Shown in pieces: positions 33,646-44,170 of a stretch of 64,000 bases of DNA. Both the position numbers and the translations under genes were made by a program. Under the pieces are notes generated by a model. It saw only the letters and a list, made by a program, of their open reading frames with translations. It was not told the origin of the DNA and ran no database searches. The stretch covers positions 43,015 to 107,014 of the forward strand of contig NZ_JAAWWS010000122.1 of the NCBI RefSeq assembly GCF_012272825.1, given 5' to 3'. Numbering within the stretch: position 1 is the first letter of the stretch; each line of letters starts with the position of its first letter. The DNA is from Wenzhouxiangella sp. XN79A. Its GTDB lineage: Bacteria; Pseudomonadota; Gammaproteobacteria; Xanthomonadales; Wenzhouxiangellaceae.

Positions 33646-35475
33646 TCAGGTCGCCTGGAGTGGCCAGAACCAGGTCACCGCGTAACTGGTGACGACCATC
33701 AGGATCAGGTTCAGCGGTGCGCCGACCTTGGGGAAATCGGAAAAGCGCAGCACGCCGGTGCCGAAGATCATCGTGTTGGTCTGGTAACCGATGGGCGTCA
33801 GGAAGCTGTTCGATGCCGCGAACATCACCACGATGGTCAACGGGATCGGGTTGAGACCGAGCATGTCGCCGAGCGCGATGGCGACCGGCACCAGGATCAC
33901 GACCGAGGCATTGTTGCTGAGGATACTGGTCAGGATGGTGGTCACTGCGTACAGCGCCATGACGATGAAGATCGGATCCCAGTCGGCGGCGTAGCCGGCC
34001 AGCAGCGAACTGACCCAGTCGGCGGCGCCGGACTTGGTCATCGCGATGCCCAGCGGGATGATGCCGGCAAGCAGGAAGATCACGTCCCACGAGACATCGT
34101 CGTACATGTCCTGCTTGGCGACGGTTCCGGTGGCCACCATCGCGATCACGCCGGCGATCGCGGTCAGCACGATCGGCATCGGGGTCAGGGCAGCGAGCAG
34201 GATGACCGCGGCCACGATGCTGCCGGCGACCAGCATCCGCCGGGTGTCGAAGTCGTCCTCGTATTCGTCGAGCACGACCACGTCGGAATTCTTCGCCAGG
34301 CGGGCCAGCGCGGTCTTGGAGATCTCGAGCAGCGCGATCTCGCCGACGTGCAGTTTTTCCTGGGCCAGCCGGCGCGACCGGACCGTGCGCGTATCGAGGC
34401 CGATCAGCCGACCCTGGTAGCGTTTCCAGAAATCCACCGCGCGCGCGGTGCGGCCGTTGAACAGGCCCCGGTTGCGCAGCAGGATGGGCACCAGCTGACC
34501 ATCGGTACGGGCCTTGCGCACGTCGCCGAATTCCGACAGCACGTCGACCTGGGATTCCTTGATCAGGTCCATGATCTGACGGACCGTCGCCCGCGCCATG
34601 ACGATGTCGCCGGCCAGGACCGGGGTGCTGCGAGCACGCTTGATCCAGGTCTTCTCGCCTCGGGTCAGCTTCATGACCTCGACCCCGGAGGAGGCTTCGA
34701 ACTTCGCCTCGTCGAGGGTCTTCTCGATCAGCGCGCTGCCGATCGGCACGCCGACCTCGATGACGAAGGTCTCCTCGTCCTGTTCGTTGACCGGCCGCGC
34801 ATCACGGGCCGGCAGCAGCCAGCGGCCGATGGTCAGGAAATAGACCAGGCCGGTCGCCAGAACGATCAGGCCGACGTGGGTGAACTCGAACATGCCCAGC
34901 TCGCGATCGATGCCGGGCTCTTCGGCAAGGATCGCCGAGGCCAGGATGTTCGTCGAGGTCCCGATCAGGGTCAGCGTGCCGCCGAGCATGCCGAAGAAAC
35001 TGACCGGGATCAGGACCCGCGAAGCACGCAGGTTGGACCGGCGGGCCATGTCCAGCACCAGCGGAATCGCGATCGCCACTGCTGCGGTATTGTTGATGAA
35101 GCCGGAAACCACGCCGACCATGATGCCGACCACGATCATCTGGCGGATCTCGGAATTGCCGACCATCGGAAACAGCCGCTTGCCGAGCAGGTGGACCAGC
35201 CCGGACCGCTGGATGCCGCCGGACAGGATGAACATGCACAGCACGGTCACCGTGGCGGTGCTGGACAGCCCCGACAGGCTTTCGCCGACGGTCGGGAAGG
35301 CCGCCTGCAGGTCGACGCCGCGCTCGACCAGCCACTGGGAGTGGAACAGCACGGGGATGGCCATGACGGTGACCAGGATCGCCAGGGCCGTGACGTCCAC
35401 CGGCAGCTTTTCGGTGGCGAACAGGTACAGGGCGCACGCAATGATCACGAACACCAGCGCGATTTCGAAGGTCAT
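33646..35475 (-). CDS. SLC13/DASS-family permease with two central TrkA-C domains
   Basis: A 609-residue membrane protein. An N-terminal helical bundle of about six helices (FINNTAAVAIAIPLV, LIGTSTNILAS) is followed by two soluble RCK_C/TrkA-C regulatory domains (about 215-385: VGVPIGSALIEKTLDEA, IALLEISKTALARL). A second bundle (about 400-609: SNNASVVILVPVAIALG, MFAASNSFLTPIGYQTN) completes it. The architecture matches YfbS/SLC13-like sodium- or proton-coupled anion carriers. The substrate (dicarboxylate, sulfate or other) cannot be read from the sequence. Confidence 0.87.
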   Translation of the reverse strand: MTFEIALVFVIIACALYLFATEKLPVDVTALAILVTVMAIPVLFHSQWLVERGVDLQAAFPTVGESLSGLSSTATVTVLCMFILSGGIQRSGLVHLLGKRLFPMVGNSEIRQMIVVGIMVGVVSGFINNTAAVAIAIPLVLDMARRSNLRASRVLIPVSFFGMLGGTLTLIGTSTNILASAILAEEPGIDRELGMFEFTHVGLIVLATGLVYFLTIGRWLLPARDARPVNEQDEETFVIEVGVPIGSALIEKTLDEAKFEASSGVEVMKLTRGEKTWIKRARSTPVLAGDIVMARATVRQIMDLIKESQVDVLSEFGDVRKARTDGQLVPILLRNRGLFNGRTARAVDFWKRYQGRLIGLDTRTVRSRRLAQEKLHVGEIALLEISKTALARLAKNSDVVVLDEYEDDFDTRRMLVAGSIVAAVILLAALTPMPIVLTAIAGVIAMVATGTVAKQDMYDDVSWDVIFLLAGIIPLGIAMTKSGAADWVSSLLAGYAADWDPIFIVMALYAVTTILTSILSNNASVVILVPVAIALGDMLGLNPIPLTIVVMFAASNSFLTPIGYQTNTMIFGTGVLRFSDFPKVGAPLNLILMVVTSYAVTWFWPLQAT

Positions 35476-35563
35476 CTGGACTCCCGGACCGGTCGAGGGG
35501 CGAAGCTTACCCCAGAGGGGTGCGCCCCGTCGCGGACGGCGACGGGGGCGGTTCTGGCAATGC

Positions 35564-36712
35564 TCAGGAACGCTCGTGGACCAGCTCGCGGCCGATCAGC
35601 ATGCGGCGGATCTCGTTGGTGCCGGCGCCGATGTCGTAGAGCTTGGCGTCGCGCAGGAGGCGACCGGTCGGGTACTCGTTGATGTAGCCGTTGCCGCCCA
35701 GCGCCTGGATCGCTTCCAGGGCCACCTCGACGGCGCTCCGCGAGGCGTGCAGCAGGCAGGCCGCGGCGTCGATACGCGATTTCTCGCCCGCGTCATAGGC
35801 CGCGCCGAGCTGGTAGGCGAAACCGCGCGAAGACTGCAGCGCGGCGTACATGTCGCCGATCTTGGCCTGCATCAGGCCGAAATCGCCGAGCCGACGCTCG
35901 AACTGCTTGCGCTCGCGCACGTAGGGCAGCACGTTGTCCATGCAGGCCTGCATGATCCCGATCGGTCCGCCGGACAGCACCAGCCGCTCGGAATTGAGCC
36001 CCGACATCAGGATCTTGACGCCGGCGTCGACCTCGCCGAGCACGTTGTCTGCCGGAATCTCGCAGTCCTCGAACACCAGCTCGCAGGTGTTGGAGCCGCG
36101 CATGCCGAGCTTGTCGAGCTTCTGGGCCTTCTTGAAGCCCGGCATGCCGTCCTCGATCAGGAAGGCCGTCATGCAGCGCGAGCCGGCCTCCTTGCCGGCC
36201 GTGCGCATGTAGACCAGCAGCACGTCGGCTTCCGGGCCGTTGGTGATCCACATCTTCGAGCCGTTGGCGACCCAGACGTCGCCGCGCTTCTCGGCCCGGC
36301 AGGCCATCGATCCGACCACGTCGGAGCCGGCGCCGGGCTCGGACATCGCCAGCGCGCCCTTGAATTCGCCGGACACCAGTTTCGGCACGTACTTCTGCCG
36401 CTGGGCGTCGCTGCCGTTGCGGTAGAGATTGTCCAGGCACAGGTTGGAATGGGCACCGTAGGACAGCCCGACCGAGGCCGAGGCACGGGAAATCTCTTCC
36501 ATGGCGACGAGGTGAGCCAGGTAGCCCATGTCCGCGCCGCCCAGCGACTCCGGCACGGTGATGCCGAGCAGGCCCATTTCGCCGAGCATCGGCCAGAGGT
36601 CCTGTGGAAACTCGTTGGATTCGTCGATTTCGGCCGCGCGCGGCGCGATGGCGTCTTCGGCGAATCGCCGCACGGACTCGCGCAGCAGTTCGATGTCTTC
36701 GGACAGCTTCAT
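35564..36712 (-). CDS. liuA: Isovaleryl-CoA dehydrogenase
   Basis: A 382-residue acyl-CoA dehydrogenase. SEPGAGSDV and WITNGPEAD bind FAD/substrate; catalytic Glu242 lies in GLNSERLVLSGG, the internal position typical of isovaleryl-CoA dehydrogenases. The end LGGNGYINEYPTGRLLRDAK is the family signature. It converts isovaleryl-CoA to 3-methylcrotonyl-CoA in leucine catabolism, passing electrons to ETF. Usually encoded with liuBCDE; here it is 18 kb away from them and lies beside leucine dehydrogenase. Confidence 0.94.
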   Translation of the reverse strand: MKLSEDIELLRESVRRFAEDAIAPRAAEIDESNEFPQDLWPMLGEMGLLGITVPESLGGADMGYLAHLVAMEEISRASASVGLSYGAHSNLCLDNLYRNGSDAQRQKYVPKLVSGEFKGALAMSEPGAGSDVVGSMACRAEKRGDVWVANGSKMWITNGPEADVLLVYMRTAGKEAGSRCMTAFLIEDGMPGFKKAQKLDKLGMRGSNTCELVFEDCEIPADNVLGEVDAGVKILMSGLNSERLVLSGGPIGIMQACMDNVLPYVRERKQFERRLGDFGLMQAKIGDMYAALQSSRGFAYQLGAAYDAGEKSRIDAAACLLHASRSAVEVALEAIQALGGNGYINEYPTGRLLRDAKLYDIGAGTNEIRRMLIGRELVHERS

Positions 36713-36785
36713 GCTCTCGATCTCCGGATCTCAGGGCTCGACGGGATTCGTGACCCCCTCGGGGTCGACCCCGGCGAGCCTACGG

Positions 36786-36801
36786 GGCGCCCGCGGGCGC
36801 C
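36786..36801. terminator. 16-bp GC palindrome between leucine dehydrogenase and isovaleryl-CoA dehydrogenase
   Basis: GGCGCCCGCGGGCGCC is a perfect palindrome, 57 bases after the leucine dehydrogenase stop. It may partly terminate transcription or protect the mRNA end before liuA; no T-run. Confidence 0.35.
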
Positions 36802-36858
36802 GGGTCAACGTCGACGGGCGGGGCAGGGCGCGGCGCAGGCCGCCGTGCCCGATCCCGG

Positions 36859-37962
36859 TCAGTGGTTGCCGCGTTCGCGGCCCGGGAAGCGGTGGGCGCG
36901 ACCCATGAACGGCAGCTTCAGCTTGCCGATGGTCGTGATCCGCTCCTCGGCCATCCGGTCGGCGGCCTTCCAGGTCGGAATGCCGTCCCGGTCGGCGATC
37001 TGGAAGATCTTCGAGACGTTGTAGTAGATGGTCCGCATCATGCGCTTGGCGCGTTCCCGGTTGTAGCCTTCGAACTCGATCGAGACGTTCATCAGGCCGC
37101 CGGCATTGACGGCGTAGTCCGGCGCGTAGAGGATGCCCCGGTTCTCCAGCTCGTCGCCGCACTGGTCGGTCGCCAGCTGGTTGTTGGCCGCGCCGCAGAC
37201 GACCTTGAACTTGAAGCGGGGAATCGTCTGCTCGTTGACCACCGCGCCCAGCGCGGTCGGGCAGAACACGTCGGCGTCGACTTCGTAGATCTCGTCGAGA
37301 CCGACCGCTTCGCAGCCGAGCTCGACGCAGGCCTGGACGGCCTCTTCGTTGATGTCGGTGACGAAGACCTTGGCGCCTTCGTTGCGCAGCAGCTTGACCA
37401 GTTCGTAGCCGACGTGGCCGACGCCCTGGACGGCGTAGCTGAAACTGCCGACGTCCTCGTTGCCGAACTTGTGCTGCAGGCTCGCGCGAATGCCCTGCAG
37501 GGTGCCGAAGGCGGTAAACGGCGACGGATCGCCGGAGCCGCCGTGGACCTGGTGAACGCCGACGCAATTGTCGGTTTCCTGGAACACGTACTCCATGTCG
37601 TTGACGTCGATACCGACGTCTTCTGCGGTGATGTAACGGCCGTTCATCGAATCGATGAAGCGGCCGAAGGCGCGGAACAACGCTTCGGACTTGTCGGTCC
37701 GCGGATCGCCGATCAGCACCGACTTCCCGCCGCCCAGGTTCAGACCGGCCACGGCGGCCTTGTAGGTCATGCCGCGCGACAGCCGCAGGACGTCGTCCAG
37801 CGCTTCCTGCTCGGTGGCGTAGGGCCACATCCGCAGGCCGCCGAGCGCCGGACCGAGGGTGGTGTTGTGGATCGCGATGATGCCCTTGAGGCCCGCGTCC
37901 TTGTTGTGGCAGAACACGACCTGCTCATGCTCGGTCGTGTGGATCGTTTCGAAAAGATGCAT
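36859..37962 (-). CDS. ldh: Leucine dehydrogenase (Glu/Leu/Phe/Val dehydrogenase family)
   Basis: A 367-residue NAD-dependent amino-acid dehydrogenase. TLGPALGGLRMW and LSRGMTYKAAVAGLNLGGGKSV contain the substrate-binding and catalytic lysines. VQGVGHVGYELVKLL is the Rossmann nucleotide loop. It deaminates leucine, valine and isoleucine to 2-keto acids. GGAGG stands 6 bases before ATG 37962. Together with the downstream liuA it covers the first and third steps of leucine breakdown. Confidence 0.92.
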   Translation of the reverse strand: MHLFETIHTTEHEQVVFCHNKDAGLKGIIAIHNTTLGPALGGLRMWPYATEQEALDDVLRLSRGMTYKAAVAGLNLGGGKSVLIGDPRTDKSEALFRAFGRFIDSMNGRYITAEDVGIDVNDMEYVFQETDNCVGVHQVHGGSGDPSPFTAFGTLQGIRASLQHKFGNEDVGSFSYAVQGVGHVGYELVKLLRNEGAKVFVTDINEEAVQACVELGCEAVGLDEIYEVDADVFCPTALGAVVNEQTIPRFKFKVVCGAANNQLATDQCGDELENRGILYAPDYAVNAGGLMNVSIEFEGYNRERAKRMMRTIYYNVSKIFQIADRDGIPTWKAADRMAEERITTIGKLKLPFMGRAHRFPGRERGNH

Positions 37963-38313
37963 TCAGTCCTCCAGACTTCGCGCTTCTGTCGGCGCGAATC
38001 GACGGGCGATGAAGCCGGCCCCCGAGACCGGCGGGGATGAACGAGCGGGGGCGGGCTCCTGCATGCGGAGTCCGACCCGACTCAGCCGGTTATTTTAGCG
38101 GATTCGGGCCGCCGAGGTTCCGATCGGAGGGATTCTCGATGCCGGACTCGGCGTTGTCGGAATGCCGACGCTCGAATGCTAGTGTTGGCGGGCTGTCGAG
38201 CGGAACCGCCGACGAAACGGCGGGGTCGCAGGACCGGTCGGTTGCGGGCGCGTTTCGATCCGATCGATCACATTAGATTGTTACGATATACGTCGGCTTT
38301 CCGGAGTCTCGCC
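37963..38313. other. 351-base divergent intergenic region between leucine dehydrogenase and cioA
   Basis: No gene is supported; a 79-codon plus-strand frame (38037-38276) has no family resemblance or ribosome site. On the minus side TAAAAT (38097-38092) is a possible -10 for leucine dehydrogenase. On the plus side an AT-richer stretch around 38270-38292 (TTAGATTGTTACGATATAC) probably holds the cioA promoter, but no -35 and no complete FNR/Anr box could be identified. Confidence 0.5.
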
Positions 38314-39723
38314 ATGGAGCTCGATCCTCTCCTTCTGTCACGCATCCAGTTCGCCTTCGTGGTGTCGTTCCACGCGATCTTTCCGGTCTTCACGATCGGC
38401 CTCGCCGCGTGGATCGCGCTGCTTGAAGCCCTGAACTACCGCAAGCCGGACCCGGTGCTCGAAAAACTGTCGCAGTTCTGGATCAAGATCTTCGCCGTGG
38501 TGTTCGGCATGGGCGTGGTCTCGGGCATCGTCATGGCGTTCCAGTTCGGCACCAACTGGTCGCAGTTCTCGTTCGCCGCCTCGAACTTCCTCGGCCCGGT
38601 GCTGAGCTACGAAGTCGTGACCGCCTTCTTCCTCGAGGCGACCTTCCTCGGCGTGCTGCTGTTCGGTCGCAGCCGGGTGCCGCCGGGCCTGCACCTGCTG
38701 GCCGCCTGCATGGTCGCGATCGGCACCTTCATCTCGTCGTTCTGGATCCTGTCGACCAACAGCTGGTTCCATACCCCGGCCGGCGTGGAACTGATCGACG
38801 GGCATTTCCAGGTCACCTCCTGGCTGCAGGCGATCTTCAACCCGTCGCTGCCGTACCGGTTCGCGCACATGGCGCTGGCCTCGTTCATCACCGGCGGGCT
38901 GGTGGTGGCCGCGGTCAGTGCCTGGTACCTGGTGCGCGACCGCAATCCGCGCTCCAGCCGGATCGCGCTGAAGATGACCGTGGTGATGCTCGCGATCGCC
39001 ACCCCGCTGCAGATGTTCGTCGGCGACCTTCATGGCCTGAACACCTTCGAGCACCAGCCGATGAAGGTGGCCGCCATGGAGGGGCACTGGGAAACGCAGC
39101 GCGGCGCGCCGCTGATCCTGTTCGCGATTCCGGATGCCGATGCCGAGGAAAACCATTTCGAGGTCGCGATTCCGAAGCTCGGCAGCCTGATCCTGACCCA
39201 CTCGCTCGACGGCGAGGTCCAGGGTCTGAAATCGGTGCCGGCGGAGGACCGTCCACCGGTCGGGCCGGTGTTCTGGAGCTTCCGGGTCATGGTCGGTCTG
39301 GGCGTGTTCTTCATCCTCCTGTCATGGGTCTCCGCAGTCCAGCTGTTCCGCGGCCGGCTGTTCGACTCCAGGCGGCTGCTGCGGGTGATCTCCTGGGTCT
39401 CGCCCTTGCCGTTCATCGCGGTGCTGGCCGGCTGGTTCGTCACCGAGATCGGCCGTCAACCCTGGATCGTCCACGGCCTGATGCGGGTCGAGGACGCGGT
39501 CACCCCGTCGCTGTCCGGCGGCATGGCGCTGACCACGCTGATCGGTTACATCTCGGTCTATGCGGTGGTGTTCGGTGCCGGCCTGTACTACCTGCGCCAG
39601 GTCATTCTGGCCGGACCGGACCCGATCGAGCAGGCGCACGATTTCGACTCCGCCCGGCCGAAGCGGCCGCTGTCGGCCAATCCCTTGAACTTCAACGGCG
39701 AGACACCGGCAGCGGAGGGCTGA
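38314..39723 (+). CDS. cioA: Cytochrome bd-type quinol oxidase subunit I (cyanide-insensitive CioA type)
   Basis: A 469-residue, nine-helix subunit. Haem ligands: His20 (SFHAIFP), His185 (RFAHMALAS) and a Met near 326 (FRVMVGLG). The quinol loop between helices six and seven is short, which, with the length below 480, marks the CioA/QOX-S type rather than CydA. It reduces oxygen to water with quinol and tolerates cyanide and sulfide in known members. CCGGAG stands 7 bases before the ATG. First gene of cioAB-cydDC. Confidence 0.93.
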   Translation: MELDPLLLSRIQFAFVVSFHAIFPVFTIGLAAWIALLEALNYRKPDPVLEKLSQFWIKIFAVVFGMGVVSGIVMAFQFGTNWSQFSFAASNFLGPVLSYEVVTAFFLEATFLGVLLFGRSRVPPGLHLLAACMVAIGTFISSFWILSTNSWFHTPAGVELIDGHFQVTSWLQAIFNPSLPYRFAHMALASFITGGLVVAAVSAWYLVRDRNPRSSRIALKMTVVMLAIATPLQMFVGDLHGLNTFEHQPMKVAAMEGHWETQRGAPLILFAIPDADAEENHFEVAIPKLGSLILTHSLDGEVQGLKSVPAEDRPPVGPVFWSFRVMVGLGVFFILLSWVSAVQLFRGRLFDSRRLLRVISWVSPLPFIAVLAGWFVTEIGRQPWIVHGLMRVEDAVTPSLSGGMALTTLIGYISVYAVVFGAGLYYLRQVILAGPDPIEQAHDFDSARPKRPLSANPLNFNGETPAAEG

Positions 39724-39724
39724 T

Positions 39725-40729
39725 ATGGAAACCATCGACCTGACCCTGATCTGGCTCGGGATCATCGGCATCGGGATCTTCATGTATGTCCTGATGGACG
39801 GCTTCGATCTCGGCGTCGGCATCCTGTTTCCGTTCGCGCCGGACGACGCCTCGCGCGATCGGATGATGAACTCGGTGGCGCCGATCTGGGACGGCAACGA
39901 AACCTGGCTGATCCTCGGCGGTGCCGGCCTGCTGGCGGCGTTTCCGCTGGTCTACGCGGTATTCCTGCCGGCGCTGTACATCGGCGTCTTCCTGCTGGTG
40001 GCGGGCCTGATCTTCCGCGGCATCGCCTTCGAGTTCCGGTTCAAGGCCTCGCCCGCTTCGCGCCACTGGTGGGACCGCTCGTTCAATATCGGCTCGACCG
40101 TAGCGGCCTTCGCCCAGGGGGCCGTGGTCGGTGCCTACATCCAGGGCTTCGAGGTGGTCGATTTCCAGTATGCCGGGGGGGCCTTCGACTGGCTCACGCC
40201 GTTCACCGTGATGACCGGCGTGGGCGTGGTCACCGGGTATGCATTGCTCGGTGCGACCTGGACGGTGATGAAGACGGAGGGGGCCACGCAGGACTGGGCC
40301 TTCCGGATCAGCGAGCGCCTGCTGATCGGCGTGCTCGCGTTCTTCGTCGTGGTCAGCCTGTGGACGCCGTTGTCCAAACCGTTCGTCCAGGCGCGCTGGC
40401 TGGACGGGATCGCCTGGCTCTGGCTGTTCCCGGTACTCACGCTGGCGGCCTCGTTCTGGGTCTGGCGAGCGTTGCGGGAACGCCGCGACGTCGTCCCGTT
40501 CGTCGGTTCGATGGTGCTGTTCGGGCTGTTCTACCTGGGCCTGCTGATTTCGATGTGGCCGTATGCCGTGCCGCCGGACTACACCTTCTGGGACGCCGCC
40601 TCGGCGCCGGGCAGCCAGTTGTTCCTGCTGCTGGGCGTGCTGTTCCTGATCCCGGTCATCCTGGTCTACACCGCGTTCAACTACTGGGTGTTCCGCGGCA
40701 AGGTCCGGGATGGCGACGGCTACCACTGA
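39725..40729 (+). CDS. cioB: Cytochrome bd-type quinol oxidase subunit II (CioB)
   Basis: A 334-residue membrane subunit: [19 protein letters not shown] and [22 protein letters not shown] are the CydB family signature. It pairs with CioA. It begins one base after the cioA stop and overlaps cydD by 20 bases. Confidence 0.94.
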   Translation: METIDLTLIWLGIIGIGIFMYVLMDGFDLGVGILFPFAPDDASRDRMMNSVAPIWDGNETWLILGGAGLLAAFPLVYAVFLPALYIGVFLLVAGLIFRGIAFEFRFKASPASRHWWDRSFNIGSTVAAFAQGAVVGAYIQGFEVVDFQYAGGAFDWLTPFTVMTGVGVVTGYALLGATWTVMKTEGATQDWAFRISERLLIGVLAFFVVVSLWTPLSKPFVQARWLDGIAWLWLFPVLTLAASFWVWRALRERRDVVPFVGSMVLFGLFYLGLLISMWPYAVPPDYTFWDAASAPGSQLFLLLGVLFLIPVILVYTAFNYWVFRGKVRDGDGYH

Positions 40730-42428
40730 GCCTGCGCCCGGCGCCTGGCTGGCCGGCCGGGCGCCGGGCTGGCTCCGCCCGGCACTGGTGGGGCTGGCCA
40801 CGATCGAGTCGCTGCTGGTCGTCGGCCAGGCCGGACTGATTGCCTGGTTGTGCCACCGGGCGCTGGTCGCGGAGGTGCCGATCGGCCTGGCGGCGCCGGC
40901 GGCATTGCTGGGCGTGCTGCTGCTGCGCGCGACGGTGCTCGGGGTTCGGGGCTGGATCGCGGCGGATGCCTCCGCGCGCATCCGGGTCGAATTGAGGCAG
41001 GCCGTGCTCGCGGCGCTGCGCGGCGCCGGCCCGGTGGACGCGCCGCCGACGGGGCGGGTCCTGGCGGCGTTCGACGAGCAGATCGAAAAGCTCGATCCCT
41101 ACTACGCCCGGTTCCTGCCCCAGCAGTTCGCGGCGGCGATCCTGCCGCCGGTCCTGCTGGTCGCGGTGTTTGCCGTCGACTGGATCGCCGGGCTGTTTTT
41201 GTTGTTCAGTGCACCGCTGATCCCGGTCTTCATGGTCCTGATCGGCTGGGGCGCCGAGGCCCGGGCGCGGCAGCAGGTCGATGCACTGGGCCGGCTGGGC
41301 GGCTGGTTTCTCGATCGCTTGCGCGGGGCGGCGACGCTGCGTCGCTTCGCGGCCGAGTCGGCGACGTCCGCGGCCGTGGCGCAGCGCACCGAGGAACTGC
41401 GACGGGCCTCGATGAACGTGCTGAAGCTGGCGTTCCTGTCGTCGGCCGTGCTGGAGTTCTTCGCCTCGGTCGCGATCGCCGCGGTCGCGATCTACGTCGG
41501 GATGGGGTTGCTGGGCTTTCTGACCTTCGGGCCGGCCGGTGAGCTGACCCTGGCCGGCGGGCTGTTCGTCCTGCTGCTGGCACCGGAGTACTTCGCGCCG
41601 CTGCGTGCGCTGTCGCAGGGCTGGCACGATCGCGCCGATGCAGGCGCCGCGGTCGGTGAGTTGCGCGATCTGCTCGGTCGGGCGAAGACGCCGGCGCCCA
41701 CGCCGATGGACCGGGCGGCGCGGCCGGTATCGACCGCGGTGCCGAGTCCGCCGGCGATCGCGGTCCGGATCCGTGGGCTGCGCTTCGCCCACCGCGGCCG
41801 GCCCCCGCTGTTCGACGGCCAGATGCTGGACGTGGCCGCCGGTGAACGGGTTGCGCTGGTCGGGCCGAGCGGGGCCGGCAAGAGCACCCTGATCGACCTG
41901 CTGGCCGGTTTCCTGCATCCCGAGGCCGGGCGGATCGAACTGGACGGCGAGTCGACCGAGGGTTGGAGCGATGCCGAGCGGGCCGCGCGGATCGCCTGGC
42001 TCGGTCAGCGGCCGACCCTGTTCGCTGGCTCCTTGTACGACAACATCGCGCTGGGCTGGCGCGAAGCCGATCGCGATGCGGTCGAGGCGATTGCCGAGCT
42101 CGCCGGTGTCATGACCTTCGCGCGGCGCCTGCCCGAGGGTCTCGACGCGCCGGTCGGCGAGAACGGTCACCGACTGTCCGGCGGCCAGATGCAGCGCGTC
42201 GCGCTGGCTCGGGCGCTGCTGCGGCCGCGTCCGCTGATCCTGCTCGACGAGCCGACCGCGCACCTCGACCCGCAGGGCGAGGCCGACGTGTTGAGCTCGC
42301 TGGAGCGCTTGCTGGCCGCGCGGCCGGCCACCGTGCTGGCTGCCAGTCACCGTCCGGGCATGCTGCGTCACGTCGACCGGGTAGTGCGGATCGATGGCGA
42401 CCGGTGGACCGAGGAGAGCGTGGCATGA
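40710..42428 (+). CDS. cydD: Thiol reductant ABC exporter subunit CydD
   Basis: A 572-residue half transporter: six-helix membrane domain (about 20-320), then an ATPase domain with Walker [10 protein letters not shown], signature [15 protein letters not shown] and Walker [13 protein letters not shown]. With CydC it exports cysteine and glutathione to the periplasm, needed for bd-oxidase and cytochrome c maturation. The start overlaps cioB by 20 bases and the stop overlaps cydC by 4, so the four genes form one coupled operon. Confidence 0.92.
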   Translation: MATATTEPAPGAWLAGRAPGWLRPALVGLATIESLLVVGQAGLIAWLCHRALVAEVPIGLAAPAALLGVLLLRATVLGVRGWIAADASARIRVELRQAVLAALRGAGPVDAPPTGRVLAAFDEQIEKLDPYYARFLPQQFAAAILPPVLLVAVFAVDWIAGLFLLFSAPLIPVFMVLIGWGAEARARQQVDALGRLGGWFLDRLRGAATLRRFAAESATSAAVAQRTEELRRASMNVLKLAFLSSAVLEFFASVAIAAVAIYVGMGLLGFLTFGPAGELTLAGGLFVLLLAPEYFAPLRALSQGWHDRADAGAAVGELRDLLGRAKTPAPTPMDRAARPVSTAVPSPPAIAVRIRGLRFAHRGRPPLFDGQMLDVAAGERVALVGPSGAGKSTLIDLLAGFLHPEAGRIELDGESTEGWSDAERAARIAWLGQRPTLFAGSLYDNIALGWREADRDAVEAIAELAGVMTFARRLPEGLDAPVGENGHRLSGGQMQRVALARALLRPRPLILLDEPTAHLDPQGEADVLSSLERLLAARPATVLAASHRPGMLRHVDRVVRIDGDRWTEESVA

Positions 42429-44110
42429 ACGGGCCGAGGCGCCTGCTGCCGTGGTCCGGCGCAACCGGACGCTACGCGCTGCTCGCCGCGCTGCTGGCCT
42501 TGCTCGGGATCGGTCTTGCCGTCACGCTGCTGGCGGTGTCGGGCTGGCTGATCACGGCGGCCGGCCTGGTCGGTCTCGGCGTACTGGCGATGATCGACAT
42601 CTTCGCCCCCGGGGCGGTGATCCGCGGGAGCGCGGTGGGTCGCACCGTGGCCCGCTACGGCGAACGGCTGGCCGGACACGATGCCATGCTGCGTCAACTC
42701 GCCTCGCTGCGGCTCGATGCCTTCCAGCGCCTGATGCGCTGGCCGGTCCGGCGACTCGACGGGATCGTGAGCGGGGACCTGCTGACCCGGCTGACCCGCG
42801 ACATCGACGCGCTCGAGCTGTTGCTGCCGCGCTGGTGGCTGCCCAACATCGCCGCGATCGGTGGTTCGCTGCTGGCCGCGGCGGCCGTGGTGCTGCTCGC
42901 CCCGGCGCTGTGGTTCGCACCGCTGGGGTTGCTGCTTTCGGCACTGGCGCTGCTGGCGGCGTTGCGGCGGATCAGCGCTCCGGCGGGTCGCCGGCTGGTC
43001 GAGGACAATGCCGTGCTTCGCAGCGAGCTGACGACCTGGCTCGACGGACTGGGCGAATTGATCAGCCTCGATCGCGCCGCCGAGCGGAGCGAGCGCCTGG
43101 TCGCGCGCGCCCGCCGCCTCGTCGATGCCCAGAGGCATCAGCGCCGGGTCGAAGCGCTCGGTCAAGCAGGCATCGCGGCGCTCGGCTACCTCGCGTTCTG
43201 GCTGGTCCTGATCGGCGGCTTGCGGCTGGCCGTCGAAGGGGCGCTGGCGGGGCCGGTGGCAGTGGCGCTGGCGCTGGTCATGCTGGGCCTGGTCGAGGCC
43301 TGGCAGGCCACGCCTGCCGGCTGGGTATTGCGCGCCAACTGCGCCCAGGCCGCCGACCGGATCGAGGCGCTGGGCGAGACGGCGAACCCCGGTGAATTCG
43401 ACGGACTGGCTGCCACCACCGCTTCAGGCGGTTCGGCAATGGCGCGCGGTGCGGCGCTGGCGCTCGACCGGGTCCGGTTCGGTTGGGGCCCGGCCTCCGG
43501 CGATGTTCTGCGAGGTGTGGACCTGGCCCTGGCCCCCGGGGAACGGGTCCTGATCGAAGGCGTCAGCGGCGGCGGCAAGACGACGCTCGGTCGGATCGCG
43601 GCCGGCGAACTGGTGCCCGAGCGGGGCAGGGTGCGCTTCAACGGCGAGGATCTGTTCGGCGAGGTCGAAGCCGAACGCTATCGCCGCGTCGGGCGACTGG
43701 AACAGTCCCCGCGGCTGTTCCGCGACACGCTGGAAGCCAACCTGAGAATCGGCGACCCCGAAGCCTCGCGGGCGCGGCTGGACGCGGTTCTGGCTGCCGT
43801 CGACCTGGCATCGTGGTGCGACGGCTTGAGCCACGGGATGGCGACCTGGCTGGGCGAGCGGGGCGTCGGTCTGTCCGGGGGCCAGGCGCGTCGGCTGACG
43901 CTGGCGCGCCTGTTGCTGACCCGCAGCCCGGTGCTGGTCCTCGATGAGCCGCTGGCCGGCCTCGACGGCCCGACCGCGAAGCGCGTGATGGCCGGCATCG
44001 AACCCTGGATCGTCGGTCGAACCCTGCTCGTGCTGTCGCACGACCGGTTCGGGCCCGGATCCATCGATCGGCGGCTTCGTCTGGTCGATGGACGCCTGGA
44101 AACGACCTGA
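42425..44110 (+). CDS. cydC: Thiol reductant ABC exporter subunit CydC
   Basis: A 561-residue half transporter: membrane domain (about 15-310), then an ATPase domain with [24 protein letters not shown] and [12 protein letters not shown]. It forms the heterodimer with CydD. ATG 42425 overlaps the cydD stop (ATGA). The long upstream in-frame extension is within cydD and is not coding. Confidence 0.91.
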   Translation: MNGPRRLLPWSGATGRYALLAALLALLGIGLAVTLLAVSGWLITAAGLVGLGVLAMIDIFAPGAVIRGSAVGRTVARYGERLAGHDAMLRQLASLRLDAFQRLMRWPVRRLDGIVSGDLLTRLTRDIDALELLLPRWWLPNIAAIGGSLLAAAAVVLLAPALWFAPLGLLLSALALLAALRRISAPAGRRLVEDNAVLRSELTTWLDGLGELISLDRAAERSERLVARARRLVDAQRHQRRVEALGQAGIAALGYLAFWLVLIGGLRLAVEGALAGPVAVALALVMLGLVEAWQATPAGWVLRANCAQAADRIEALGETANPGEFDGLAATTASGGSAMARGAALALDRVRFGWGPASGDVLRGVDLALAPGERVLIEGVSGGGKTTLGRIAAGELVPERGRVRFNGEDLFGEVEAERYRRVGRLEQSPRLFRDTLEANLRIGDPEASRARLDAVLAAVDLASWCDGLSHGMATWLGERGVGLSGGQARRLTLARLLLTRSPVLVLDEPLAGLDGPTAKRVMAGIEPWIVGRTLLVLSHDRFGPGSIDRRLRLVDGRLETT

Positions 44111-44170
44111 TCGCGGAATCGACTCGATCGGGCCGGTCCGAACGCGCCCGGACCCATGCGGATCAACCGA

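Noticed and set aside
33292..35682. A 796-codon plus-strand frame over the SLC13 gene
   Set aside because: Low-complexity His/Asp/Gln composition, antisense to a permease with clear motifs.
38037..38276. Small gene between leucine dehydrogenase and cioA
   Set aside because: 79 codons with no ribosome site, no family resemblance, and it overlaps the likely promoter region.
38250..38292. FNR/Anr box upstream of cioA
   Set aside because: The GATC-rich stretch has no TTGAT-4-ATCAA arrangement; too many mismatches.
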